64,000 bases of DNA from Arthrobacter sp. 260 (lineage in GTDB: Bacteria; Actinomycetota; Actinomycetes; Actinomycetales; Micrococcaceae): contig NZ_JABFOE010000013.1 in the NCBI RefSeq assembly GCF_013116745.1, positions 61,309-125,308 of the forward strand. The letters run 5' to 3'. Shown here one piece after another: positions 15,984 to 23,132 of the stretch. The translations under genes and the position numbers were made by a program. The first letter of the stretch is position 1; every line of letters starts with the position of its first letter. The notes under the pieces are model-generated. The model searched no databases and was not told the DNA's origin. It saw nothing but the letters and a program-made list of their open reading frames with translations.

Positions 15984-17867
15984 ATGAGTATGGAAGGCGC
16001 GGCCTGGAACTCCCTTTACCGGATTTCCACCGCCAAGGACAGCAACAACAAGTTCTCCAAGGAGACGCTGAAGCGGATCCTGAGGTTTGCTGTGCCGTAC
16101 CGGACCAAACTGATCTTCTTCATCGCGCTATCGGTGGTGTCCGCGTTCCTCGCGGTCGCGACGCCGGTCCTCGCCGGCCAGGTGGTCAACGAGATCATCG
16201 CCGGTACGGGGCTTGAGACAGTCATCTGGCTCGCCGTCGTCATCGCGCTCGTAGCGGTTGCCGACGCCGGGGTGTCCATGGCGACCCGCTGGTTCTCCTC
16301 GAAGATCGGCGAGGGAGTCATCCTGGACCTGCGCACCACCGTCTTCGACCACGTGCAGAAAATGCCGATCGCCTTCTTCACCCGCACCCGGACAGGCGCG
16401 CTGGTGAGCAGGCTCAACAACGATGTGATCGGCGCGCAGCAGGCCTTCAGCGGGACCCTCTCCGGGGTGGTCAGCAACATCGTGGCGCTCGCTCTGACCC
16501 TCGTGGTCATGCTGACGACATCGGTTCTGGTCACCGTGCTGGCCGTCATCATGCTGCCGATCTTCCTGCTGCCCGCCCGCCGGATGGGCAACCGCCTCGC
16601 CGCCCTGCGCCGCGAGGCAGCCGACCACAACTCGGCGATGAGTACGCAGATGACCGAACGCTTCTCTGCTCCCGGCGCCACGCTGGTCAAACTGTTCGGC
16701 CGCCCGGACGAGGAATCGCGGGAATTTGCTGTCCGCGCCGCCCGGGTCCGCGACATTGGCGTCCGAATGGCGATGCTCCAGTGGGTCTTCGTCACCGCGC
16801 TGATGCTGGTCTCCGCGCTCGCCCTCGCCCTGGTGTACGGTCTCGGCGGTGCACTGGCCCTGGGCGGTGCACTGAACACGGGCGAGGTGGTCACGCTCGC
16901 GTTGCTCCTCACCCGCCTTTACGCGCCCCTGACCAACCTGGCGAACGCCCGGGTGGAAATCATGAGCGCACTGGTCAGCTTCGAGCGTGTCTTCGAGGTT
17001 CTCGACCTGGATCCTCTGATCAAGGAGAAGCCCAACGCAGGCAGCATCCCCGACGGTCCGGTGTCAGTTGAATTCGACGATGTCCGGTTCGCCTACCCCT
17101 CGGCGGACAAGGTTTCCCTCGCCTCGCTGGAGGAGGTCGCCATCCTGGATACCCGGGGCGGCGAGGAGGTGCTGCACGGGGTGTCCTTCCGGGTGGAACC
17201 GGGGCAGACCATCGCCCTGGTGGGAACGTCAGGCGCCGGAAAATCGACCATCGCCCAGCTGCTGGCTCGGTTGTACGACGTCGACAGCGGTGCGGTCCGG
17301 CTCGCCGGGACCGATGTGCGGGACGTGACCTTCGAATCCCTCCGGCACACCATGGGCATGGTCACGCAGGACGGCCACCTTTTCCACGAAACCATCAAAT
17401 CGAACCTGTTACTGGCGCGGCCCGAGGCGACCACCGAGGAGCTGTGGGACGCCGTCCGGAGGGCGCGGCTCGAACCGCTGCTGCGGTCACTGCCCGACCA
17501 ACTGGACACCATGGTGGGGGAGCGCGGCTACCGGCTCTCCGGTGGCGAGCGTCAGCGGATGACCATTGCCCGCCTGCTGCTCGCCCAGCCGCGGGTGGTC
17601 ATCCTGGACGAGGCGACGGCGGCCCTGGACTCCACCTCGGAGGCCGCGGTCCAGGCGGCACTGACGGAGGCCCTGGAGGGGAGGACCGCCATCGTGATCG
17701 CCCACCGGCTGTCCACCATCCGCACAGCCGACCAGATCCTGGTCATCGAGGACGGTCAGATCGCCGAGCGGGGCACCCACGACGAACTACTGGAACTCAG
17801 TGGCAGGTACGCCGAGCTGCACCGCACCCAGTTCGCCGTCAGCAAGAACGTCGCCACCGGCCTTTAG
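15984..17867 (+). CDS. ABC transporter, fused transmembrane and ATPase domains
   Basis: Exporter-type half-transporter of 627 aa that should act as a dimer. Six membrane helices lie in residues about 45-330 and the nucleotide-binding domain in about 345-610. Walker A is GTSGAGKS, signature LSGGERQR, Walker B VVILDEATAALD, and the switch His is in IVIAHRLS. Between the aromatic A-loop (FAYPSADK) and VLHGVSF there is an insertion of about 17 residues (SLASLEEVAILDTRGGEE). The start follows GGAGGCAGTAC. It is divergent from the amino acid importer. Substrate unknown. Confidence 0.88.
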   Translation: MSMEGAAWNSLYRISTAKDSNNKFSKETLKRILRFAVPYRTKLIFFIALSVVSAFLAVATPVLAGQVVNEIIAGTGLETVIWLAVVIALVAVADAGVSMATRWFSSKIGEGVILDLRTTVFDHVQKMPIAFFTRTRTGALVSRLNNDVIGAQQAFSGTLSGVVSNIVALALTLVVMLTTSVLVTVLAVIMLPIFLLPARRMGNRLAALRREAADHNSAMSTQMTERFSAPGATLVKLFGRPDEESREFAVRAARVRDIGVRMAMLQWVFVTALMLVSALALALVYGLGGALALGGALNTGEVVTLALLLTRLYAPLTNLANARVEIMSALVSFERVFEVLDLDPLIKEKPNAGSIPDGPVSVEFDDVRFAYPSADKVSLASLEEVAILDTRGGEEVLHGVSFRVEPGQTIALVGTSGAGKSTIAQLLARLYDVDSGAVRLAGTDVRDVTFESLRHTMGMVTQDGHLFHETIKSNLLLARPEATTEELWDAVRRARLEPLLRSLPDQLDTMVGERGYRLSGGERQRMTIARLLLAQPRVVILDEATAALDSTSEAAVQAALTEALEGRTAIVIAHRLSTIRTADQILVIEDGQIAERGTHDELLELSGRYAELHRTQFAVSKNVATGL

Positions 17868-17910
17868 AGCCAGTTCACGGTGAGGCAACTTCCGAAGGGG
17901 GTCGGGGCAC

Positions 17911-18525
17911 CTAGAGGGTTTTGGCGACCCGGGCGCGCGGTTCCGGGATATGCAGCAGCGGCAGGGCGGCGTTGACCATCGGGCCGATGAGGAGGGCGAA
18001 GGCTACCGTGCCCGCGCCGACTGTCCCGCCGAGCAGCCACCCGATGGTCAGGACTGTCAGTTCAATCACCGTCCGGACCTTCCAGATCTTCCAGCCCCAC
18101 TTCCGGTGAATGCCGGTCATCAGCCCGTCGCGCGGGCCAGGACCCATCCGCGCCCCGATGTACAGGCCCGTCGCCACGGCCAGGAGAGTCAGGCCCCCGG
18201 CGAAGAGGAGGATCTGTGCCCACAGCTCGGTGGGCATGGGCAGGACCGCCAACCCCACCTCGGCGCTGGGTCCCACGAGCAAGACGTTGAGCACAGTCCC
18301 GATCCCGGGCTTCTGCCGGATCGGGATCCACAGCAGCAGGACCATAAGGCCAATCATGTTGGTGGCGACCCCGAACGGCAGACCGGTTTGCAGGGCCGTG
18401 CCTTGGCCCAGGACGTCCCACGGCGACACACCGATCCCAGCCTGGATCATCATGGCGATGGCGAAGCCATAGCAGAACAGGCCAATCAGCAGTTGGGGCA
18501 CGCGTCGGACGAAGAGATGGGTCAT
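17911..18525 (-). CDS. YczE/YyaS/YitT-type membrane protein
   Basis: Integral membrane protein of 204 aa with about five helices. The motifs GIGVSPWDVLGQG and ARMGPGPRDGLMTG identify the YczE family, whose biochemical role is unknown. I start at the ATG at 18525, which gives MTHLFVRRVPQLLIGL; a GTG at 18558 would add 11 residues. There is no Shine-Dalgarno, so a leaderless message is possible. It is divergent from a MocR regulator, an arrangement recurrent in actinobacteria that suggests the regulator controls this gene. Confidence 0.85.
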   Translation of the reverse strand: MTHLFVRRVPQLLIGLFCYGFAIAMMIQAGIGVSPWDVLGQGTALQTGLPFGVATNMIGLMVLLLWIPIRQKPGIGTVLNVLLVGPSAEVGLAVLPMPTELWAQILLFAGGLTLLAVATGLYIGARMGPGPRDGLMTGIHRKWGWKIWKVRTVIELTVLTIGWLLGGTVGAGTVAFALLIGPMVNAALPLLHIPEPRARVAKTL

Positions 18526-18586
18526 AGTGCAAGTCAATACCGATATTGGCCTTCTCACAAGGCGCCAATTTGCCTAAACTGGTCTG
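18526..18586. promoter_or_regulatory. divergent promoter/operator between yczE-like gene and mocR-like gene
   Basis: Short 61-bp divergent region with CCGATATTGG near 18540-18550 and a further GCGCCAATTTG stretch. It must hold both promoters and is the natural target of the MocR regulator. No defined operator can be assigned by eye. Confidence 0.4.
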
Positions 18587-20002
18587 ATGCAGGTGATCTC
18601 GGCTACTAAATTGGACTCTCTCCTGACGGGGTGGCGGAATGGGTCATCGGCCTACACGGCGTTGGCTGACCGCATTCGGTTGCTGATCCTCGACGGCCGC
18701 GTCCCCGTGGGCGCACGGCTCCCCGCTGAACGGGACCTCGCGGTCCGGCTCATGGTCAGCAGGACCACCGTGTCATCGACCTACGCACGGTTGCGGGAGT
18801 CCGGTTACCTGAGCAGCATCAGGGGATCGGGCAGCGTCGCCCAATTGCCCGGGTCGCAGGGTGCTCCCGCCGAGTCCAGCGCCGGTGGGCTGCTCGACTT
18901 CAGCAAGGCAGCGATGCCAGCCTCGCCTCTGCTCGCCGGGGCCGCCATGCAGGCCGCGGTGGAACTGCAGCAGTACCTGGGCGGCGCTGGATACGATCCG
19001 GTCGGCCTTCCCCAGCTGCGTGCTGCGGTCGCCGCCCGCTACCGAAGTCGCGGCCTGCCGACCGGTCCCGAACAGATCCTGGTCACGCTGGGCGCCCAGC
19101 ACGCGATAGCCCTGCTGACCCGCCACCTGATGGACCGCAGTGACAGCGCCATTGTGGAATCGCCGAGCTACCCTCATGCCTATGAGGCAATCCGGGCAGC
19201 GGGTCGACGGCTGGTGCCGGTCAACGTCACCACGGAGGAGGGCTGGGACGACGACGCCCTGCAGCAGGCGTTCCGGCGAACCAGTCCCGCCATCGCCTAC
19301 CTGATGCCGGATTTCCACAACCCGACGGGACGGGTCATGGGGGAGGACCAGCGTCGGCGGGTGCTCGCCGCGGCGGAGCGCCAGGGGACTGTGGTAATTG
19401 CCGATGAGACCATGGCGGAACTCGCGATCGACTCCCTTGACCTCCCGCTTCCCCTCGCTGCCTATGGGCCCGCGGTGCTGATCGGATCGCTGGGCAAGAC
19501 CATCTGGGGTGGGCTGCGGATCGGCTGGATCAGAGCCGAGACGCCGCTGATCGACCAGCTCGTTCGTGCGCGCGCAGCCTCCGACCTGGGCACTCCCATC
19601 CTTGAACAGCTCATCGCCGCGGAGCTGCTGGGCAGCTACGACCAGATTCTCGCGGAGCGGCGGAACCAGCTCCGGGCCGGCCGGGACCACCTGGTCGCCG
19701 CTCTCCGTGACAGGATCCCCGCCTGGTCGGTGCCGTCCGCCGCCGGCGGCCTCTCGCTGTGGGCGAATCTGGGGCGCAGCGTCAGTTCGCAGCTCACCCT
19801 GGCGGCCCGGCAGGAGGGGCTGCTGATTGCGGCGGGTCCACGGTTCGGGATTGACGGTGCGTTCGAGCGCTTCCTGCGCCTGCCCTTCAGCTACTCGATC
19901 GAGGACACCGACCGTGCGGTGGGGATGCTCCAGCGTGCCTGGGACCTGGTGGGGCAGGGGCGCCTGGCTCCTGACCCGGGTCTACTGGCCGACGTCGTAT
20001 AG
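18587..20002 (+). CDS. MocR-family transcriptional regulator (GntR HTH fused to aminotransferase domain)
   Basis: Regulator of 471 aa. The N-terminal GntR winged helix at about residues 20-85 contains LPAERDLAVRLMVSRTTV and a wing of the type GSGSVAQLPG. The rest is a fold-type I aminotransferase domain with the PLP-lysine region GSLGKTIWGGLRIGW near residue 305 and NPTG as LMPDFHNPTG. Domain order and length are those of PdxR/GabR-like proteins. The ligand is unknown. It starts 61 bp from a divergent YczE-type membrane protein gene. Confidence 0.9.
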   Translation: MQVISATKLDSLLTGWRNGSSAYTALADRIRLLILDGRVPVGARLPAERDLAVRLMVSRTTVSSTYARLRESGYLSSIRGSGSVAQLPGSQGAPAESSAGGLLDFSKAAMPASPLLAGAAMQAAVELQQYLGGAGYDPVGLPQLRAAVAARYRSRGLPTGPEQILVTLGAQHAIALLTRHLMDRSDSAIVESPSYPHAYEAIRAAGRRLVPVNVTTEEGWDDDALQQAFRRTSPAIAYLMPDFHNPTGRVMGEDQRRRVLAAAERQGTVVIADETMAELAIDSLDLPLPLAAYGPAVLIGSLGKTIWGGLRIGWIRAETPLIDQLVRARAASDLGTPILEQLIAAELLGSYDQILAERRNQLRAGRDHLVAALRDRIPAWSVPSAAGGLSLWANLGRSVSSQLTLAARQEGLLIAAGPRFGIDGAFERFLRLPFSYSIEDTDRAVGMLQRAWDLVGQGRLAPDPGLLADVV

Positions 20003-20023
20003 CCGGAACCGTCGAAGGGTGGA

Positions 20024-20518
20024 CTAGCTGTCCTGGGTCACCAGGGGTACCGGGGGCGGCTGGGTCACCCGGGTCAGGTGGGTGTCCAGCGTCAGATCCT
20101 TGGCCGGTCCGCTGACCCGCCAGGTATACCGCCAGCGATCGTGATCCAGCAGGACGAATGACCCCAGGTAGTGGTCGGGCGCGCACGGGTGCGCTGGTGT
20201 GTCCCGGCCATCGGTCAGGTCAAGGACGTGGAAGAAGCGGCCGTCGGCGAAGAACACCTCAGCCGCCGCAGCGGACCTGGTTGCCCGCCAGAGCAACTCG
20301 CGGGTGGCTTTCGTGGGAAGTGCACCGGCCCAGGCGAGCGAGCCGCACTCGCGGTGTCGGAGGGCGTCGTCGTCGTCCGCGAAGGTGGCGATGCCGGTGA
20401 AAACGCCTGTCAGTCCTGAGGTGTGGTCCTGCAGCGTCCGTTCCACCGACCAGGTCCCGCGGAGGTGATCGAGGAGGGTAGTGGCGGCGCCGAGCCGGAA
20501 CGGCTCACATTCATTCAT
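20024..20518 (-). CDS. DUF6314 family protein
   Basis: Soluble protein of 164 aa, beta-rich and lipocalin-like in sequence pattern. The motifs LLDHLRGTWSVERTL, GSFVLLDHDRWRYTWRVSGPAKD and the regularly spaced Trp and Arg residues fit DUF6314. Function is not established. It is convergent with the MocR gene (22 bp between stops) and downstream of tRNA-Arg on the same strand. Confidence 0.72.
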   Translation of the reverse strand: MNECEPFRLGAATTLLDHLRGTWSVERTLQDHTSGLTGVFTGIATFADDDDALRHRECGSLAWAGALPTKATRELLWRATRSAAAAEVFFADGRFFHVLDLTDGRDTPAHPCAPDHYLGSFVLLDHDRWRYTWRVSGPAKDLTLDTHLTRVTQPPPVPLVTQDS

Positions 20519-20536
20519 CTGGAACCCGTCGTGCGA

Positions 20537-20613
20537 TGGTGCCCCTGGCCGGAATCGAACCGACGACCTTCCCTTTAGGAGAGGGACGCTCTATCCTACT
20601 GAGCTACAGAGGC
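20537..20613 (-). tRNA. tRNA-Arg (anticodon CCT)
   Basis: Full cloverleaf on the minus strand. Acceptor GCCTCTG pairs with CAGGGGC (one G-U), the D stem is GCTC/GAGC, the anticodon stem TCCCT/AGGGA encloses the loop CTCCTAA with anticodon CCT (20577-20579), the variable loop is AGGTC, and the T arm is GTCGG-TTCGAAT-CCGGC. The 3' CCA is encoded at 20537-20539. It decodes AGG, a rare arginine codon in GC-rich actinobacteria. Confidence 0.96.
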
Positions 20614-20631
20614 GGGTACAGCGGTACCAGC

Positions 20632-21285
20632 TTACCTGCTTTCGGCAGTCAACCCAGCCGGTCCGACCGGTCGCACGGGAACCTTGCCGCGGACCGTGGC
20701 CGGGAGCAGCACGGCCAGCAGGCCACCGACGCAGGAGAGTCCCAGCAGGACCCAACGGGCCACCGTGAGCGCGGAGGCCAGCGCCACCTGGCCGTCGTCG
20801 GGAGCCGAGCCGGCGAGAAGAGCGTCGACCGCGACGTTCTCCCAGAGGTCCACCGCCGCGAACAGGAGTGGCGGCAGCCAGAGCAGCCACCTGAGCCAGC
20901 GACGGTCCACGTTCAGCTGGATCAGCAACAGCCAGGCGATACCGAAGATCAACGGGAAAAGGGTGCCCGCGGTCTTGTGCAGGTAGCTGAGCTGGCCGAG
21001 AGCGTCCTCATCCATGGCAGCCCGCAGATCAGCGATGTGCGCGGCGCCGTAGCCGCCGAACATCATGTCGGGCATGGTCAACCCGTTGGCGAGCTGGCTC
21101 ATCTGGCCCAGCGCAAGCAGGTGATAGTACCCAAACAGGAGCACCGCCGTGGCAGCCGCGGCAATGAGCAGCATGTTTCCATTGCTGCGGGGCGCGGTGG
21201 ACGGGGCGGGTGCCGATGCCGCGTCGGGAATCCCGGCAGCGGCTGCTCCATGTTTCCGGGCGATCTGGGCGCGGGTTTTTGACAT
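20632..21285 (-). CDS. four-helix membrane protein of unknown function
   Basis: Protein of 217 aa that I do not recognise. A basic N-terminus (MSKTRAQIARKHG) and a Pro/Ala-rich stretch precede about four hydrophobic segments: LLIAAAATAVLLFGYYHLL, TLFPLIFGIAWLLLIQL, WLRWLLWLPPLLFAAVDL and ARWVLLGLSCVGGLLAVLL. Asp and Asn residues sit between helices 1 and 2 and in VDLWENVAVDA. The start at 21285 gives the conserved-looking MSKTR; the frame opens earlier to 21324. No strong ribosome binding site is present. It is upstream of tRNA-Arg on the same strand. Confidence 0.7.
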   Translation of the reverse strand: MSKTRAQIARKHGAAAAGIPDAASAPAPSTAPRSNGNMLLIAAAATAVLLFGYYHLLALGQMSQLANGLTMPDMMFGGYGAAHIADLRAAMDEDALGQLSYLHKTAGTLFPLIFGIAWLLLIQLNVDRRWLRWLLWLPPLLFAAVDLWENVAVDALLAGSAPDDGQVALASALTVARWVLLGLSCVGGLLAVLLPATVRGKVPVRPVGPAGLTAESR

Positions 21286-21375
21286 GTCTCGATTATCCCT
21301 CGCATAGGACGTGCGCGATGTCACACGGAGAACTGGGGATCATCTGTGAAGCACGTTACGTTTTGATGTCATTTT

Positions 21376-21417
21376 GGCATATATGCCCTCTGTGATTGCA
21401 AACACACTACCGTTTGC
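21376..21417. promoter_or_regulatory. two dyads upstream of the alanine/glycine symporter gene
   Basis: A perfect 12-bp palindrome GGCATATATGCC at 21376-21387 and an inverted repeat GCAAAC-N8-GTTTGC at 21398-21417 lie within 60 bp of the symporter start. The first may overlap a promoter -10 region; either could bind a regulator. I saw no glycine-riboswitch elements here. Confidence 0.45.
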
Positions 21418-21431
21418 GGTTGTTTTATGAG

Positions 21432-23000
21432 ATGGCAATTAACCAAGCACTACCTATGACCAGCGTCTCGGATGAAATCGGCTGGCTCGCTGCTGTCGAG
21501 GATGCGATCGATTCGGTCTTCGCGCCCGTGACCCAAGTGTTCTCCAGCATCGTGTTCTTCCCCATCACGATTGGGGACGTCAGCTTTCCCGTAGTTGTCG
21601 CGTGGCTGATCGCTGCCGGCATCATCTTCACGATCTACTTCGGATTCGTCCAGTTTCGGCACATCAAGGTGTCGTACGAAGTGGTCAGGGGTCGGTACTC
21701 CTCCAAGGATGACCCCGGGGAAGTGCCCCACTTCCAGGCACTGACCTCGGCCCTGTCCGGAACGGTAGGGCTTGGCAATATTGCCGGTGTGGGTGCAGCG
21801 ATGGCGCTCGGCGGGCCGGGCGCCACCTTCTGGATGATCCTTGCCGGCCTGTTGGGTATGGCCACCAAATTCGCCGAATGTACCCTCGGGGTGAAATATC
21901 GCGAGGTGCATGCCGATGGCACCGTCAGCGGCGGGCCGTTCAAGTATCTGCCGATCGCCTTCGAGAAGTTCGGCCGGCTGCCAGCGAAGGTCCTGACCGG
22001 GATCTTCGCCGTCGCAATCCTCATCTTTGGTGTGGCTGGCGGCAACATGTTTCAGGCCAACCAGACTTTCGCCCAGGTGCAGAATGTCACCGGCGGAGAC
22101 GACGGCTTCCTCGGAAGCGCCGGCGCTGCCCTGATTTTCGGCCTCGTTCTGGCCGCCCTCGTCGGCGCCGTCATCCTCGGCGGCATCAAGTCGATCGGTG
22201 CCACCACCAGCCGCCTGGTCCCTGCCATGGCGGCCGTCTACATCACTGCCTGCCTCTTCGTGATCATTGTCAACATCGGCAACGTTCCTGCCGCGTTCGG
22301 TTCAATCATTGAGGGTGCTTTCGCTCCCGCCGGGATGGCCGGTGGCTTCATCGGCGTCATGATCGTCGGGTTCCAGCGTGCAGCATTCTCCAACGAGGCA
22401 GGACTTGGCTCCGCAGCAATTGCCCATTCGGCTGTCAAGACCCGGCGTCCCGTCAGTGAAGGCTTCGTGGCGATGTTCGAGCCGTTCATCGACACCGTGG
22501 TCATCTGCACAATGACAGCCCTCACGATTGTCATTGCCAGCGCTCCGAGCCTGCAGGCAGGAATCGATCAGGTCCAGGGCGGCGGCGACGCGCCCGACGG
22601 CGTCATCCTCACCTCCGATGCGTTCGCAACTGTCATCTCCTGGTTCCCGATCGTGCTGGCCATCGCTGTGGCGCTCTTCGCGTTCTCCACCCTGATCACC
22701 TGGTCGTACTACGGGCTGAAGGCCTGGGAGTACCTCTTCGGCCGCAGCAAGGTGTCCGAGATCATCTACAAGTGCGTATTCCTCTTCTTCACCGTTGTGG
22801 GTACCGTCCTGACCTTCGGCCAGGTGCTGAACTTCGCCGACGCGGCACTGTTCGTTTGCGCATTCGTGAACCTGCTCGGCGTCTACATGCTGCTGCCGGT
22901 CATCAAGCGCGAGATGAAGGCCTACCTGGCCGATCGCAAGAGCGGAACGCTGCTGCAGCTCGGTATCGACGCTGACGATATTGAAGATGCCAAGCCCTAG
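21432..23000 (+). CDS. alanine/glycine:cation symporter family protein
   Basis: Sodium- or proton-coupled amino acid transporter of the AGCS family, 522 aa with about 11 membrane helices. Family motifs include GTVGLGNIAGVGAAMALGGPGA, FAECTLGVKYRE, GGPFKYLP, AFSNEAGLGSAAIAHSA and TWSYYGLKAWEYLFG. The ATG at 21432 is chosen over the upstream in-frame codon at 21396 because the residues before it do not look like the family; an ATG at 21456 is also possible. No good Shine-Dalgarno is present. A strong hairpin terminates it. Confidence 0.92.
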   Translation: MAINQALPMTSVSDEIGWLAAVEDAIDSVFAPVTQVFSSIVFFPITIGDVSFPVVVAWLIAAGIIFTIYFGFVQFRHIKVSYEVVRGRYSSKDDPGEVPHFQALTSALSGTVGLGNIAGVGAAMALGGPGATFWMILAGLLGMATKFAECTLGVKYREVHADGTVSGGPFKYLPIAFEKFGRLPAKVLTGIFAVAILIFGVAGGNMFQANQTFAQVQNVTGGDDGFLGSAGAALIFGLVLAALVGAVILGGIKSIGATTSRLVPAMAAVYITACLFVIIVNIGNVPAAFGSIIEGAFAPAGMAGGFIGVMIVGFQRAAFSNEAGLGSAAIAHSAVKTRRPVSEGFVAMFEPFIDTVVICTMTALTIVIASAPSLQAGIDQVQGGGDAPDGVILTSDAFATVISWFPIVLAIAVALFAFSTLITWSYYGLKAWEYLFGRSKVSEIIYKCVFLFFTVVGTVLTFGQVLNFADAALFVCAFVNLLGVYMLLPVIKREMKAYLADRKSGTLLQLGIDADDIEDAKP

Positions 23001-23035
23001 GTAGCGCTTCAAGCCAGCCCCACCACCAAGCGGAC

Positions 23036-23069
23036 AGCGCCCGCCGGTTCACCCGAACCGGCGGGCGCT
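23036..23069 (+). terminator. hairpin terminator after the AGCS symporter gene
   Basis: Perfect 15-bp stem AGCGCCCGCCGGTTC / GAACCGGCGGGCGCT with a 4-base loop and no U-tract. Confidence 0.7.
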
Positions 23070-23132
23070 GTGCGTTGCGGGCACCCGGCCACACCTGTTT
23101 CGTCAGAGGCAGCAACTAGACTTGATGGCACC

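Noticed and set aside
21286..21431. Glycine riboswitch before the AGCS symporter
   Set aside because: The region is too short for the usual tandem aptamer and the conserved core sequences are absent.
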